Positions 33,500 through 41,891 of a DNA stretch of 64,000 nt are shown in pieces. Under the pieces are notes generated by a model. The model worked only from the letters and a program-made list of their open reading frames with translations. It ran no database searches and was not told the DNA's origin. Both the position numbers and the translations under genes were made by a program. Where the stretch lies: the NCBI RefSeq assembly GCF_900188105.1, contig NZ_FZNP01000001.1:496001-560000 (forward strand), given 5' to 3'. Source of the DNA: Actinomadura mexicana (lineage in GTDB: Bacteria; Actinomycetota; Actinomycetes; Streptosporangiales; Streptosporangiaceae). The stretch's first letter is position 1. Every line of letters begins with the position of its first letter.

Positions 33500-34720
33500 T
33501 CAGTCTCCCTGACAGGCGTCGATGGGGCGGTCGGCCGGGCACTCCATGCGGAGCGGCGGCGGGACCGGTTCAGCGACGGGAATCGTGGCGGGCTGCGGCA
33601 GGCGCAGGAGCCTGTACATCGTGCGGCGGACGGCGCGGTCGAACCGCCCCGGCTCCGAGGTGATGCGCCGGACCACCGCCTGGACGCGGTCCGACCGCCA
33701 TTGCGCCGCCGCTTCGGCCAGCTGCTCCGGCACCGGACGGTGCGCCACCAGCCGGATACCGTACGGGACGGGCGGAACTGAGGGATGCTCCGCCGCGCGA
33801 GGTGGGGCGTCGGTGAGCATCACCGGGACCCCGGTGATCGTTCCGTACCGGGTCACCGCACCGGGCGCACCGATGATCCAATCGGCGGCGACGAGGGCCG
33901 CACGCCAGTCCGCCTCCGGCGGCAGGAGCCCGGAACCGTTCCGCAGGCCGGCCGCGCTGAGGCCGCCGGTGCACGGGTGGGGTCCCGGCTCGTACAGGCC
34001 GAGGACCTGGAAGCGCTCGGGAGATAGCTCGGTGAGCAGGCGGTGCACGAGATTCCCCGTGCCGGGGCGAGCGCCCCCGCAACGGTTCGCCGCGCCGGTG
34101 GCGGGGAGCGCCACGACCACGAGCCTGCGGTGCCGGCCCACCCCCAGGGCACGGCGATAGAAGTCGCGGAACGGGAGGCTCGCGACGATCCGGTCGTGAA
34201 CGGAGTCCCCGACGACCACCACCTCAGTGGCCGCCCCGGCCTCGGCCGGCAGGGGGCGGTCCATCTCGTGAGCGCAGGCGAGGACCACCGCTCCCGCGCG
34301 CTCTCTCCTGCCCGGCGGGTGCGCTGCGCGTTCCGCGCCCGCCCCCGGAAGCATGATCAGCGGCGCCGACGGCCCGCGACCAGGCGCCGGAGGCGCGGCG
34401 ACGACCAAAGCGAAGTCGCCGGACATCGCCTCGCGCCAGGGCAGCGGCACGGTGCCCGCGTCCCTGAGCAGCGCGTCGGCCGCCGCCGCCCACGGCCCCG
34501 GGGGCACCGTGAAGAGGACCCGCAGCCGTGGATCGGCGACCGCCAGCCGGGCCGCGTCCAGGACGGGCTGCCCGAGTTCGGACGAGCCCACCACCACCAG
34601 TACCGTGCGCCGGTCCCCCAGTCCGCCCCACCAGCCAGGATCGAACCGGCTAAGTGCCCGGCGCCATTCGAAACCCATTGGCCCCGTCAACGAACCCCCT
34701 TCGACCTCGGATGTTGTCAT
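33500..34720 (-). CDS. GT-B-like protein, paralog B (divergent)
   Basis: 406 residues. ATG 34720 is preceded by GGAGGAG; the frame continues upstream 51 codons without RBS. Same architecture as paralog A, but more diverged: ALVAADWIIGAPGAVTRYGT replaces the IGDHGSVTYYG motif, so the acidic/His residues of the putative sugar-phosphate site are lost (D-H to A-P). It may be a non-catalytic partner. First gene of a three-gene minus-strand unit (B, A, small protein). It faces away from the SARP/NB-ARC gene, sharing a 200-nt regulatory region. Confidence 0.65.
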   Translation of the reverse strand: MTTSEVEGGSLTGPMGFEWRRALSRFDPGWWGGLGDRRTVLVVVGSSELGQPVLDAARLAVADPRLRVLFTVPPGPWAAAADALLRDAGTVPLPWREAMSGDFALVVAAPPAPGRGPSAPLIMLPGAGAERAAHPPGRRERAGAVVLACAHEMDRPLPAEAGAATEVVVVGDSVHDRIVASLPFRDFYRRALGVGRHRRLVVVALPATGAANRCGGARPGTGNLVHRLLTELSPERFQVLGLYEPGPHPCTGGLSAAGLRNGSGLLPPEADWRAALVAADWIIGAPGAVTRYGTITGVPVMLTDAPPRAAEHPSVPPVPYGIRLVAHRPVPEQLAEAAAQWRSDRVQAVVRRITSEPGRFDRAVRRTMYRLLRLPQPATIPVAEPVPPPLRMECPADRPIDACQGD

Positions 34721-34778
34721 CCGCTCCTCCGTCGCGGATCGAAATGACCCGCCTCTGGAATCGAGTGTCGATCGGGGA

Positions 34779-34864
34779 ACTTGACGAAAACTTGCAGTCG
34801 GCCTGACTTGGCAAGTAGGGGCGCCCCTGGTGGCCATGTGAACTATGACCAGAAGTCTGGTCAT
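34779..34864. promoter_or_regulatory. Direct ACTTG repeats and a 20-bp palindrome between divergent genes
   Basis: ACTTG occurs at 34779, 34790 and 34806. The first two are 11 nt apart, the helical spacing used by SARP regulators. A perfect palindrome ATGACCAG-AAGT-CTGGTCAT lies at 34845-34864, 57 nt before the SARP start. Both lie in a less GC-rich stretch. Binding is inferred. Confidence 0.45.
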
Positions 34865-34921
34865 GCCGGGCACTTGATGCCAAAATCGACTTAGGAGGAC
34901 ATTTTCACAAAGGGGCGCCGG

Positions 34922-37900
34922 GTGGAGTTCCGCGTCTTAGGCCCCGTTGAGCTGTGGATCGACGGCCAGCGGCGCGACCTCGGAACGACCAAGGAGCGTT
35001 GCGTGCTGGCCGCGCTCCTGTTGACTCCACGACAACCTGTACCCGCTGAGATTCTCATATATCGGGTGTGGGGTGATAGTCCGCCCACCAAAGCCCGCCA
35101 AGGACTCCACACCTATATGGCGCGTTTGCGGAACCGGCTGGAAGGCGTGGAAGACGTCGCCCTGGTGTCGCGACAGGGCTCCTATCAAATCGACGTCGCG
35201 GACGAGTCGGTCGACCTGTACCGGTTCCGGTTGCTGCGCGACCAGGCGCGGGCCATCGCCGAGAGCGGCGACGACGAGTACGCCCTCGACCACCACCGCC
35301 AGGCCGCCGCGCTCTGCCGTGCCGAGCCGCTCGCCGACCTCGCCGGCGACTGGGCCGAGCGTACCCGCCGCAATCTGGAGGAGGAGCTGCTCGCCGCCGC
35401 TCTCTACCGCATCGATCTGGAGCTACAGCGCGGCAACCACGCCGATCTCGTCCGCGAGCTCTCGGAGCTCACCGAGCGGCATCCGCAGGACCAGCGACCG
35501 GTCGCACGGCTGATGATGGCCCTCTACCGGTGCGGACGGCCGGCCGAAGCACTGGAGGTGTACCGGCGCACCCGCGTCCTCCTCGTTGAGGAGTCCGGGA
35601 CGGAACCGGGTCCCGGCCTGCGGCAGCTCCAGCAACAGATCCTGCGGTCCGACCCAGCACTGCTGCGGGTTCCCGGCACCCAGCTGAGCGTCGACCGGTC
35701 TCCGCACACGCTGCCTCACGACCCGCGGGTCTTCGTCGGGCGCGACGAGGAGCTCCGGCAGCTCATGGACATGGTGCCCGCCGTCGGGGAGCACGGGGCC
35801 GCGGGTCCTCCGAGCGCGTCCACGGTCACCGTCGTCACCCTCGACGGAATGCCGGGCGTAGGCAAGACGGCGCTGGCCGTCCGCCTCGCTCACCGCCTGG
35901 CCGAGCAGTTCCCCGACGGGCAGATGTTCTTGTCCCTGCACGCGCACGACCCCCGGCAGAAGCCGCTCGGCCCCGCGGAGGCGCTCGACACGCTGCTCCG
36001 CATGATCGGGCTTCCGGCCGCCCGCGTGCCGCGGGCACTGGACGAGCGAGCCGCGCTGTGGCGGTCCCAGCTGGCGGCGAGCCGCGCGATCCTCGTACTG
36101 GACGACGCCGCGGGCCACGAGCAGGTCAGGCCACTGCTGCCCGCGTCCGCGGGATGCCTGGTGATCGTGACCAGCCGCCGCCGGCTGACCGGGCTGCACG
36201 ACTCCCGGCCGCTGTCGCTGGACGTCCTGCCGGTCCGGGACGCGACGGCCCTGTTCACCGGCATCGCAGGGGCCGGGCGCGCGGAGGCCGGCGACGACGT
36301 CAGGGAGGTGGTCGAACGCTGCGGGCGGCTGCCGCTCGCGGTGGGCATGGTGGCGAGCCGGCTCCTACACCGCCGTGCCTGGACCACCCGCGACCTGCTG
36401 GCCCGGTTGACCCCCTACGACCGGAGGCTGGAGGAGCTGCGAGACGAGGGACGCGAGATCACCACCGTGTTCGAGGTCTCCTACCGCGGGCTGCCCGCGC
36501 CGCTCCGGGACGCCTTCCGCGCGTTCGGGCTGCATCCCGGTCCCGACCTGACGGCGCACGCGGCCGCGGCGGCGCTCGGACGCCCGGTCCGCGAGGCCGA
36601 GCGGATCCTGGAGGAACTCTTCGACCGCCACCTGATCACCGAACCGGTCGGCGGCCGCTACCGATTCCACGACCTGGTGCACGACTACGCCCGCCGCCTC
36701 ACCCGCGAGACCGATTCGGACGAGGAATGCCGCCGGATCGTCCATCGGATCCTCGACTTTCACCTCACCGCGGCCGAGCGGGCGGACCGGCTGATCTCCC
36801 CGCACCGCCCTGCTCTTGACCTGCGGATCGTCCACCCGCCCCCGGAGCTCCCTGCGCCGCTGGAGGAGTCGGAGGCCGCCACGTGGTTCGCCGCCGAGCA
36901 CCACTGCCTGCTGAACGCCGCCGCCGAAGCCGAGCGCGCGGGGCTGCCCGGCCACGTCGCCGGGTTCGCCCGCGTGCTCGCCGGATACCTGGAGTCGCAG
37001 GGGCACTGGGATGCGGCGGAACGACTCCACACCCGCGCGATCGCCGCCCTTCGCGACGGCGATGACGGGCCGGGCCTCGCCCGCGCGTTGTCGGACCGCA
37101 GTCTCGTCCGGTTCCGAAGCGGCGAGTACGACAGCGCACTGGAGGACGCCGAGCGAGCCTTGGCCGTCTTCCGGTCGGCAGGTGAGCGACACGGCGAGGC
37201 CGACATCCTCGATCACGTCGGCCTCATCCATTGGCATCTCTCCCGGTTCCCCGAGGCGCTCGCCCACGGCGAGGAGGCGCTCGCCATCCACCGGGCATTA
37301 GACGACCGGCGCGGTGAGGCGAAGAATCTCGACTACACAGCGATCTACCTCGAATACATGGGGCGATACCGGGAGGCCGAGCAACTACGCCTCCGCGCCT
37401 TGACCATTTTCACCGAGATCGAGGATCCGCGCGGCCGGACGATGGCCCTCAACAACATGGGCGACCTCATGCTGCGCATGGGCGCCGTCGACAGGGCGGT
37501 GGACTATTACGGGAGGACGGCCGCCGCGGCGGCGGAACTGGGGCGCCAGAACCAAGCCATCATGCTCATCAACCTGGGCAATGTCAGCAGGCATACCGGC
37601 GACCACGAGACGGCTCTGGCGCACTATCGAAAGGCACTCGCCCTGGCAATGGAGTTGGGCGACCGGCGAACCCAGGTCGAGACTCTGATCGGCATCGGAG
37701 CCACGTTCCACAATACCGGTCGGTACGGTGAGGCTCTCGTCCATCACGAGCGGGCGCTGGCGATTTCGCAGAGCATAAACGAGCGGTACGAGGAGGCGCT
37801 CGCCCTCCGGCACCTGGGCGAGACGCTGACGGCGTCCGGCCGCTATCCGGCCGCCATCGAACACCTCCAGCGGGCCGGCGACCTCGCCGCCCGCATCGGC

Positions 37901-38083
37901 GTGCCGGACGAGATCGGGAAGACCCTGGAGAGCCTCGGCACGGCGTTCCTGCACGTCCAGGGCCGGGACAAGACCCGGGAACTCTGGCAGAAGGCCGCTC
38001 AGATCTTCGAGTCCCTCGACCTGCCCGAGGCAGAGGACCTCAGAATCCGCCTCCGCCGCCTCGACGAGGCAGCCGGGACCTGA
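34922..38083 (+). CDS. AfsR-like SARP regulator: trHTH, BTAD, NB-ARC, TPR
   Basis: 1053 residues from GTG 34922, with AAGGGG about 6 nt upstream. Residues 1-95 are an OmpR-type DNA-binding domain (EFRVLGPVELWIDGQRRDLG, ARQGLHTYMARLRNRL). Residues 95-245 are BTAD (HPQDQRPVARLMMALYRCGR, EALEVYRRTRVLLVEE, GPGLRQLQQQIL). NB-ARC starts about 275: FVGRDEELRQL, Walker A DGMPGVGKTALAV, Walker B AILVLDDAA, VIVTSRRRLTGL, CGRLPLAVGM. The region 690-1045 contains about nine TPRs (NNMGDLMLRMGAVDRAVDYY and similar). This is the AfsR/SARP architecture that activates antibiotic clusters after phosphorylation or ligand sensing. It is adjacent to a divergent GT-like operon and followed by a secreted small peptide. 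Its targets are probably local, but this is inference. Confidence 0.93.
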   Translation: MEFRVLGPVELWIDGQRRDLGTTKERCVLAALLLTPRQPVPAEILIYRVWGDSPPTKARQGLHTYMARLRNRLEGVEDVALVSRQGSYQIDVADESVDLYRFRLLRDQARAIAESGDDEYALDHHRQAAALCRAEPLADLAGDWAERTRRNLEEELLAAALYRIDLELQRGNHADLVRELSELTERHPQDQRPVARLMMALYRCGRPAEALEVYRRTRVLLVEESGTEPGPGLRQLQQQILRSDPALLRVPGTQLSVDRSPHTLPHDPRVFVGRDEELRQLMDMVPAVGEHGAAGPPSASTVTVVTLDGMPGVGKTALAVRLAHRLAEQFPDGQMFLSLHAHDPRQKPLGPAEALDTLLRMIGLPAARVPRALDERAALWRSQLAASRAILVLDDAAGHEQVRPLLPASAGCLVIVTSRRRLTGLHDSRPLSLDVLPVRDATALFTGIAGAGRAEAGDDVREVVERCGRLPLAVGMVASRLLHRRAWTTRDLLARLTPYDRRLEELRDEGREITTVFEVSYRGLPAPLRDAFRAFGLHPGPDLTAHAAAAALGRPVREAERILEELFDRHLITEPVGGRYRFHDLVHDYARRLTRETDSDEECRRIVHRILDFHLTAAERADRLISPHRPALDLRIVHPPPELPAPLEESEAATWFAAEHHCLLNAAAEAERAGLPGHVAGFARVLAGYLESQGHWDAAERLHTRAIAALRDGDDGPGLARALSDRSLVRFRSGEYDSALEDAERALAVFRSAGERHGEADILDHVGLIHWHLSRFPEALAHGEEALAIHRALDDRRGEAKNLDYTAIYLEYMGRYREAEQLRLRALTIFTEIEDPRGRTMALNNMGDLMLRMGAVDRAVDYYGRTAAAAAELGRQNQAIMLINLGNVSRHTGDHETALAHYRKALALAMELGDRRTQVETLIGIGATFHNTGRYGEALVHHERALAISQSINERYEEALALRHLGETLTASGRYPAAIEHLQRAGDLAARIGVPDEIGKTLESLGTAFLHVQGRDKTRELWQKAAQIFESLDLPEAEDLRIRLRRLDEAAGT

Positions 38084-38269
38084 GACCGGGGACGTGCTCG
38101 CGGCCAGGGCACGCTCATCAGCAACCCCCTAAATCTGACATTTGCATCAAATGCGATGGAAAGGTCGCCGAACTTCCGGTCTGATCGACAGCGGCCCGGC
38201 ACAGCTAGTACTGTGGGCGAAGCACTCAAAAAACCGTGTGTTTCTTTGTCAGAACGGGAACTTTCACTG

Positions 38270-38365
38270 ATGAAACGCGCCTTCACGGTGACCATCACGG
38301 CCGCCGTTCTCATGATGATCACTGCGGGGACGGCAAGCGCTTCGGTGCTCGTCCATATGACCTGA
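38270..38365 (+). CDS. Small secreted peptide (31 aa, signal peptide plus about 7 residues)
   Basis: ATG 38270 to TGA 38363-38365. GGGAA lies 9 nt upstream. MKRAFTVTITAAVLMMITAG is a textbook Sec signal (Lys-Arg, hydrophobic core), then TASA gives a signal-peptidase site after residue 24. That leaves SVLVHMT, or slightly longer. A strong stem-loop begins 17 nt after the stop, and the upstream 100 nt are AT-richer, so it looks like an independent short transcription unit. It could be a signalling peptide, or the remnant of a larger secreted protein. It lies just behind the SARP/NB-ARC/TPR regulator. Confidence 0.55.
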   Translation: MKRAFTVTITAAVLMMITAGTASASVLVHMT

Positions 38366-38381
38366 GAAGATCATCCCCTGT

Positions 38382-38416
38382 ATCGGGTGGGCCGCGGAAG
38401 CGCGGACCCACCCGAT
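38382..38416 (+). terminator. Strong stem-loop after the small peptide gene
   Basis: ATCGGGTGGG-CCGCG (38382-38396) pairs with CGCGG-A-CCCACCCGAT (38401-38416) around a GAAG loop, with one bulged base. About 15 bp. There is no T-tract, as is usual for actinomycete terminators. Confidence 0.75.
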
Positions 38417-38555
38417 CGCCGTGTGGGGGCAACTCCCGGCGACGTCCGCCGAACACGTCGAAAGATCTTGCACCGATGTTAGCGTGCGGGCACCCAGGTC
38501 TTCACCGTGCGCGCGTCATGATCAATCACACTGTGGTCGGCGAAAGGGCGGGCGA

Positions 38556-39848
38556 ATGGCGAGCAGGTGGGCGGCCGTGGGAGTGGTGGTGGTCGTGGCG
38601 GTCGGGGCCGGGTGGGTTCCGGCGCGGGCGGAGGGGCCGCCGCCGGGGGGCGACGGGGCGGGGTCGGGTGAGCGGGCGGACTCGGCAGGGGCACGGGCCC
38701 GGCTCTCGACCGAGGTCGGGAACGTGCGGTTCACCTCCTCGGAGCGGCTCACGTCCGGTGCGAGGTTCCGGACGTTCGAGACATCAGGGGCCGGCGGCCG
38801 GGTCGCCGGGGATCTGGTGGACGTCGACCTGCGCAGGGCGGGGGTCGGGCTGCTTCGGCCGCCCGTGGTCGCCGCGCGCCGCACGGTGTCGGCCATGGCG
38901 GACGCGCAGCACGCCGTGGCGGGGGTGAACGGCGACTTCTTCAACATCAGCGAGACCCATGCCGGAGTGGCGCCCACGGGGTCGTCGTCCGGACCGGAGG
39001 TGGACGGCGGCCGTCCGCTCAAGGGCGCCGTCCCGGACGGGCAGCGGTTCGGGCCCCCGCTGCCGCCCGGCACGTCCGCCGAGGACGTCATCGGCGTCGG
39101 CGCCGACCGGCGGGGGCGCATGGCGCGCCTGCGCCTGACCGGGACGGTCCGCTCCGGCAGGACGTCCATCGCCCTGCGCGGCCTCGACCAGTACGCGCTC
39201 CCGGTCGGCGGCGTCGGGGCGTTCGACCCCGGCTGGGGGGACGTGTCGCGGCAGCGCGCGGTATGCGGGACGGACAAGGTGCGCAACGACCCGTGCAGCG
39301 AGAACACCGCCGAGGTGACCGTGCGCCGGGGCGTGGTGATGGGGGTCTCCGGCACGGTGGGCGGCGGCGCGATCCCGTCCGGCACGACCGTGCTGGTCGG
39401 GCGGGAGAAGGGCGCCGACGCGCTGCGCCGCCTCAAGCCCGGCGACCGGGTGCGGGTCTCCTACCGCTTCACCGGGCCGGTCCGCTTCCGGTTCGCCGTC
39501 GGCGGGTTCCCGATCCTGCGGAACGGCAGGCCGCTGGACGGCCTGAGCGCCACCGGCCCGGCGCCGCGCACGGCCGCCGGAGTGAGCCGCGACGGCCGCC
39601 ACTTCTACCTCGTCGTGGTGGACGGCAGGTCCGAGCAGAGCGGCGGGGTGACCGTCGCCGAACTGGCGTCCCTGCTGGACAGGGCGGGCGCCGACGACGC
39701 CGTGAACCTCGACGGCGGCGGCTCGTCGACCTTCGTCGCGCGCTCCCCCGGCCAGCCCTCGGTCACCGTCCGCAACACGCCCTCAGACGGGACGGAACGC
39801 GCGGTAGCCAACGGCATCGGCGTCTTCACAACAAGCGCACGCCACTGA
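38556..39848 (+). CDS. Secreted phosphodiester glycosidase family protein (NAGPA domain)
   Basis: 430 residues. ATG 38556 with AAAGGG about 9 nt upstream; a signal peptide starts there (WAAVGVVVVVAVGAGWVPARA). A Gly/Ala-rich low-complexity segment follows (residues 27-48). The NAGPA-like domain is marked by AVAGVNGDFFNI, FAVGGFPILRNG, HFYLVVVDGRSEQSGGVT and the end motif VNLDGGGSSTF. Family members remove GlcNAc from phosphodiester-linked sugars; bacterial ones are thought to act on cell-wall glycopolymers. One Cys pair (AVCGTDKVRNDPC) could form a disulphide, consistent with export. Probably monocistronic. Confidence 0.9.
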   Translation: MASRWAAVGVVVVVAVGAGWVPARAEGPPPGGDGAGSGERADSAGARARLSTEVGNVRFTSSERLTSGARFRTFETSGAGGRVAGDLVDVDLRRAGVGLLRPPVVAARRTVSAMADAQHAVAGVNGDFFNISETHAGVAPTGSSSGPEVDGGRPLKGAVPDGQRFGPPLPPGTSAEDVIGVGADRRGRMARLRLTGTVRSGRTSIALRGLDQYALPVGGVGAFDPGWGDVSRQRAVCGTDKVRNDPCSENTAEVTVRRGVVMGVSGTVGGGAIPSGTTVLVGREKGADALRRLKPGDRVRVSYRFTGPVRFRFAVGGFPILRNGRPLDGLSATGPAPRTAAGVSRDGRHFYLVVVDGRSEQSGGVTVAELASLLDRAGADDAVNLDGGGSSTFVARSPGQPSVTVRNTPSDGTERAVANGIGVFTTSARH

Positions 39849-39915
39849 AAGCGCCCATGGCCGGACACTCTCGAAGGGTGAGGGGAACGGGCGGCGTCTC
39901 TTGTACGGTGGCGCA

Positions 39916-40857
39916 GTGGCGACGACCGGCTCCCCTCACCAGCGGCAGAAGGCACGGCGATACGCGGAGGAACTCGAACGCGACGCCGATGCGTACCCCG
40001 ACGAGCGCACGGAGATCCTGCTGGAGGCGGCCTCGAAGTGGGCCGCCGCCGGCGAACCCGAGCGGGCGCTGAAGATCCAGGCGGACCTGATGGACGCCCG
40101 GCGGGGTGAGGACGCGGAGTTCGCGGCCTCGGAGCGGATCTCTCTGCTGTTCGAGCTCGGCCGCGACGAGGAGGCGGAGGCGGAACTGGCCCGGCTCGAC
40201 CGGGCGCGCGTCTCCCCGGGCCCTGCCGAGCTGATCGGGGAACTGCTCGAAAGCCGGGGCCACCTGGAAGAAGCCCTCACCTGGTTCAACGTCGCCTGCC
40301 GGGACCTCCTGGCGGACGAGACGCAAGCCTCCGATGAGATCTCCCTGTTCACGTTGTCCCGGCTGCGCGGACGGCAGCGCGTCCGCCGGGCCCTCGGCCT
40401 CCCGCCCGACTCCCTCGATTCGAGCGTGGAGGAAGGGGTCGCGGACCTCCTCGGTCCCCAGGGCGGCGCGACGGAGCCCGAGCCCGCGCCCACGGGGTCG
40501 TTCTTCGTCCGGTCCGACATCGAGCGCGCGTTCGCCGAGGGTCTCGTGCACACCGGCTCCGAAGCCCTGGACGCGTCCAGCTACTACCCGCGTGTGGAGA
40601 GCGGTTGGCGCGCATCCATGGACGAGAGCGGCGCGGCACAGTTCCGCATCCTGCCCGTCAAGGTGGACGACCTCCTGCGGTACGCCAAGGAACAAGGCCG
40701 CGACCCCGAGGACGAGCAGACTCGCGCGGACCACCTCCGGGCCCGCATCGCCGAAGGCGTCCCCACCCTCGCCTGGCCGCTCGAACGCAACGCCCCTTGC
40801 TGGTGCGCCTCAGGCCGCAAGTACAAGAAGTGCTGCGGCTCCCCCACCAACCGCTGA
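39916..40857 (+). CDS. TPR-like protein with C-terminal SEC-C zinc motif
   Basis: 313 residues from GTG 39916. No RBS is visible, and TTGTACGGT about 12 nt upstream resembles a -10 element, so a leaderless mRNA is likely. The N-terminal half is alpha-helical with TPR-like pairs (AASKWAAAGEPERALKIQAD, LLESRGHLEEALTWFNVACR). The C-terminus ends in the SEC-C motif NAPCWCASGRKYKKCCG, the zinc-binding element of SecA tails found in many bacterial proteins of unknown function. It probably binds protein or ribosome surfaces; exact role unknown. Confidence 0.85.
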   Translation: MATTGSPHQRQKARRYAEELERDADAYPDERTEILLEAASKWAAAGEPERALKIQADLMDARRGEDAEFAASERISLLFELGRDEEAEAELARLDRARVSPGPAELIGELLESRGHLEEALTWFNVACRDLLADETQASDEISLFTLSRLRGRQRVRRALGLPPDSLDSSVEEGVADLLGPQGGATEPEPAPTGSFFVRSDIERAFAEGLVHTGSEALDASSYYPRVESGWRASMDESGAAQFRILPVKVDDLLRYAKEQGRDPEDEQTRADHLRARIAEGVPTLAWPLERNAPCWCASGRKYKKCCGSPTNR

Positions 40858-40887
40858 CCCACCGTCGCGTGCGGTCCGGCGAGGAGG

Positions 40888-41667
40888 CTAGGAGCCCGGC
40901 TTCTTGTCCTGGTGGCGCTTGTCGCGGACGTAGATGATGTGCGCCTTGCCGTCGCCGGGGCTGCGGCGGTCCAGGACGAACAGCGTCGTCGCGGCGATCA
41001 GCTCGTTGAGCTTGGCGTAGCCGTAGTTGCGGGAGTCGAACTCGGGGCGCTGCTTGGTGATGATGTGGCCGACGGACGCCAGGGCGGCCCACCCGTCCTC
41101 GTCGGACGCGGCCTCCACGGCGTTGCGGAGAAGGTTGACGAGGGCGGCGTCCTTCTTCAGCTTGGCGGCGGGTGTCGGGGGCGCGGGCTTGAGCGTCGCG
41201 GCGGCCGGGGTGGTCGCGTCCTGGTCGTACAGCAGGTTCTCGATGTAGATGAACTTGTCGCACGCCGCTACGAAGGGCTTGGGCGTCTTGCGTTCACCGA
41301 ACCCGTACACGGTCAGGCCCGACTCGCGGATGCGGGCGGCCAGGCGGGTGAAGTCGCTGTCGCTGGAGACGAGGCAGAACCCGTCGAACCGGTCCGAGTA
41401 CAGCAGGTCCATCGCGTCGATGACCATCGCCGCGTCGGTCGCGTTCTTGCCCCTGGTGTAGGCGAACTGCTGGATCGGCTGGATCGACTGGTCGAGCAGC
41501 CGCTCCTTCCAGCCCCGCAGGCTGGTGCCCGTCCAGTCGCCGTAAGCGCGCTTGACGTGCGCCGTACCGTACTTCGCGACCTCGGCCAGCAGGCCCTCGA
41601 CCATCGCGGGCTGGGCGTTGTCGGCGTCGATGAGCACCGCCAGCCTGGCAGTGTTCTCGCTGACCAT
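40888..41667 (-). CDS. NYN-domain (PIN-like) RNase with OST-HTH/LOTUS domain
   Basis: 259 residues. ATG 41667 follows GGGAGG by 5 nt (the frame also has GTG 41673). The NYN domain has the acidic residues of the PIN-like fold: LAVLIDADNAQP, NATDAAMVIDAMDLLY and FCLVSSDSDFTRLAARI. A Pro/Ala/Lys linker (about residues 155-175) leads to a LOTUS/OST-HTH domain (LLRNAVEAASDEDGWAAL, SVGHIITKQRPEFDSRNYGY, KLNELI). In this family NYN cleaves RNA and LOTUS binds G-rich or structured RNA. Convergent with the SEC-C gene; no operon partner. Confidence 0.9.
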   Translation of the reverse strand: MVSENTARLAVLIDADNAQPAMVEGLLAEVAKYGTAHVKRAYGDWTGTSLRGWKERLLDQSIQPIQQFAYTRGKNATDAAMVIDAMDLLYSDRFDGFCLVSSDSDFTRLAARIRESGLTVYGFGERKTPKPFVAACDKFIYIENLLYDQDATTPAAATLKPAPPTPAAKLKKDAALVNLLRNAVEAASDEDGWAALASVGHIITKQRPEFDSRNYGYAKLNELIAATTLFVLDRRSPGDGKAHIIYVRDKRHQDKKPGS

Positions 41668-41865
41668 ACGCACCTCCCACGAAACTCGCCGAGCCCTTCG
41701 GCCGAGCAGAACCTGGTCAGTACATCAAAAGTCGCCCGCGCCGCGCTGGATATGGACACGGTCGCCCCCACGCAACCCGGCCTCTGCGCGGGCGGTGCCG
41801 GGTTGCCGCCGGGATCTCACTGGGCGGGAGGGGGAGGCGGGGACGGCGAGGGGAGGTTACTCTAC

Positions 41866-41879
41866 CAAACAGTTGTTAG
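41866..41879. promoter_or_regulatory. Operator-like palindrome upstream of the acyl-CoA dehydrogenase pair
   Basis: C-A-AACA-GT-TGTT-A-G, an inverted repeat in an AT-rich patch 12 nt before ATG 41892. It resembles sites used by TetR-type repressors of lipid and steroid genes, but is not the KstR or KstR2 consensus. Confidence 0.5.
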
Positions 41880-41891
41880 AAAGAGGGTCGT

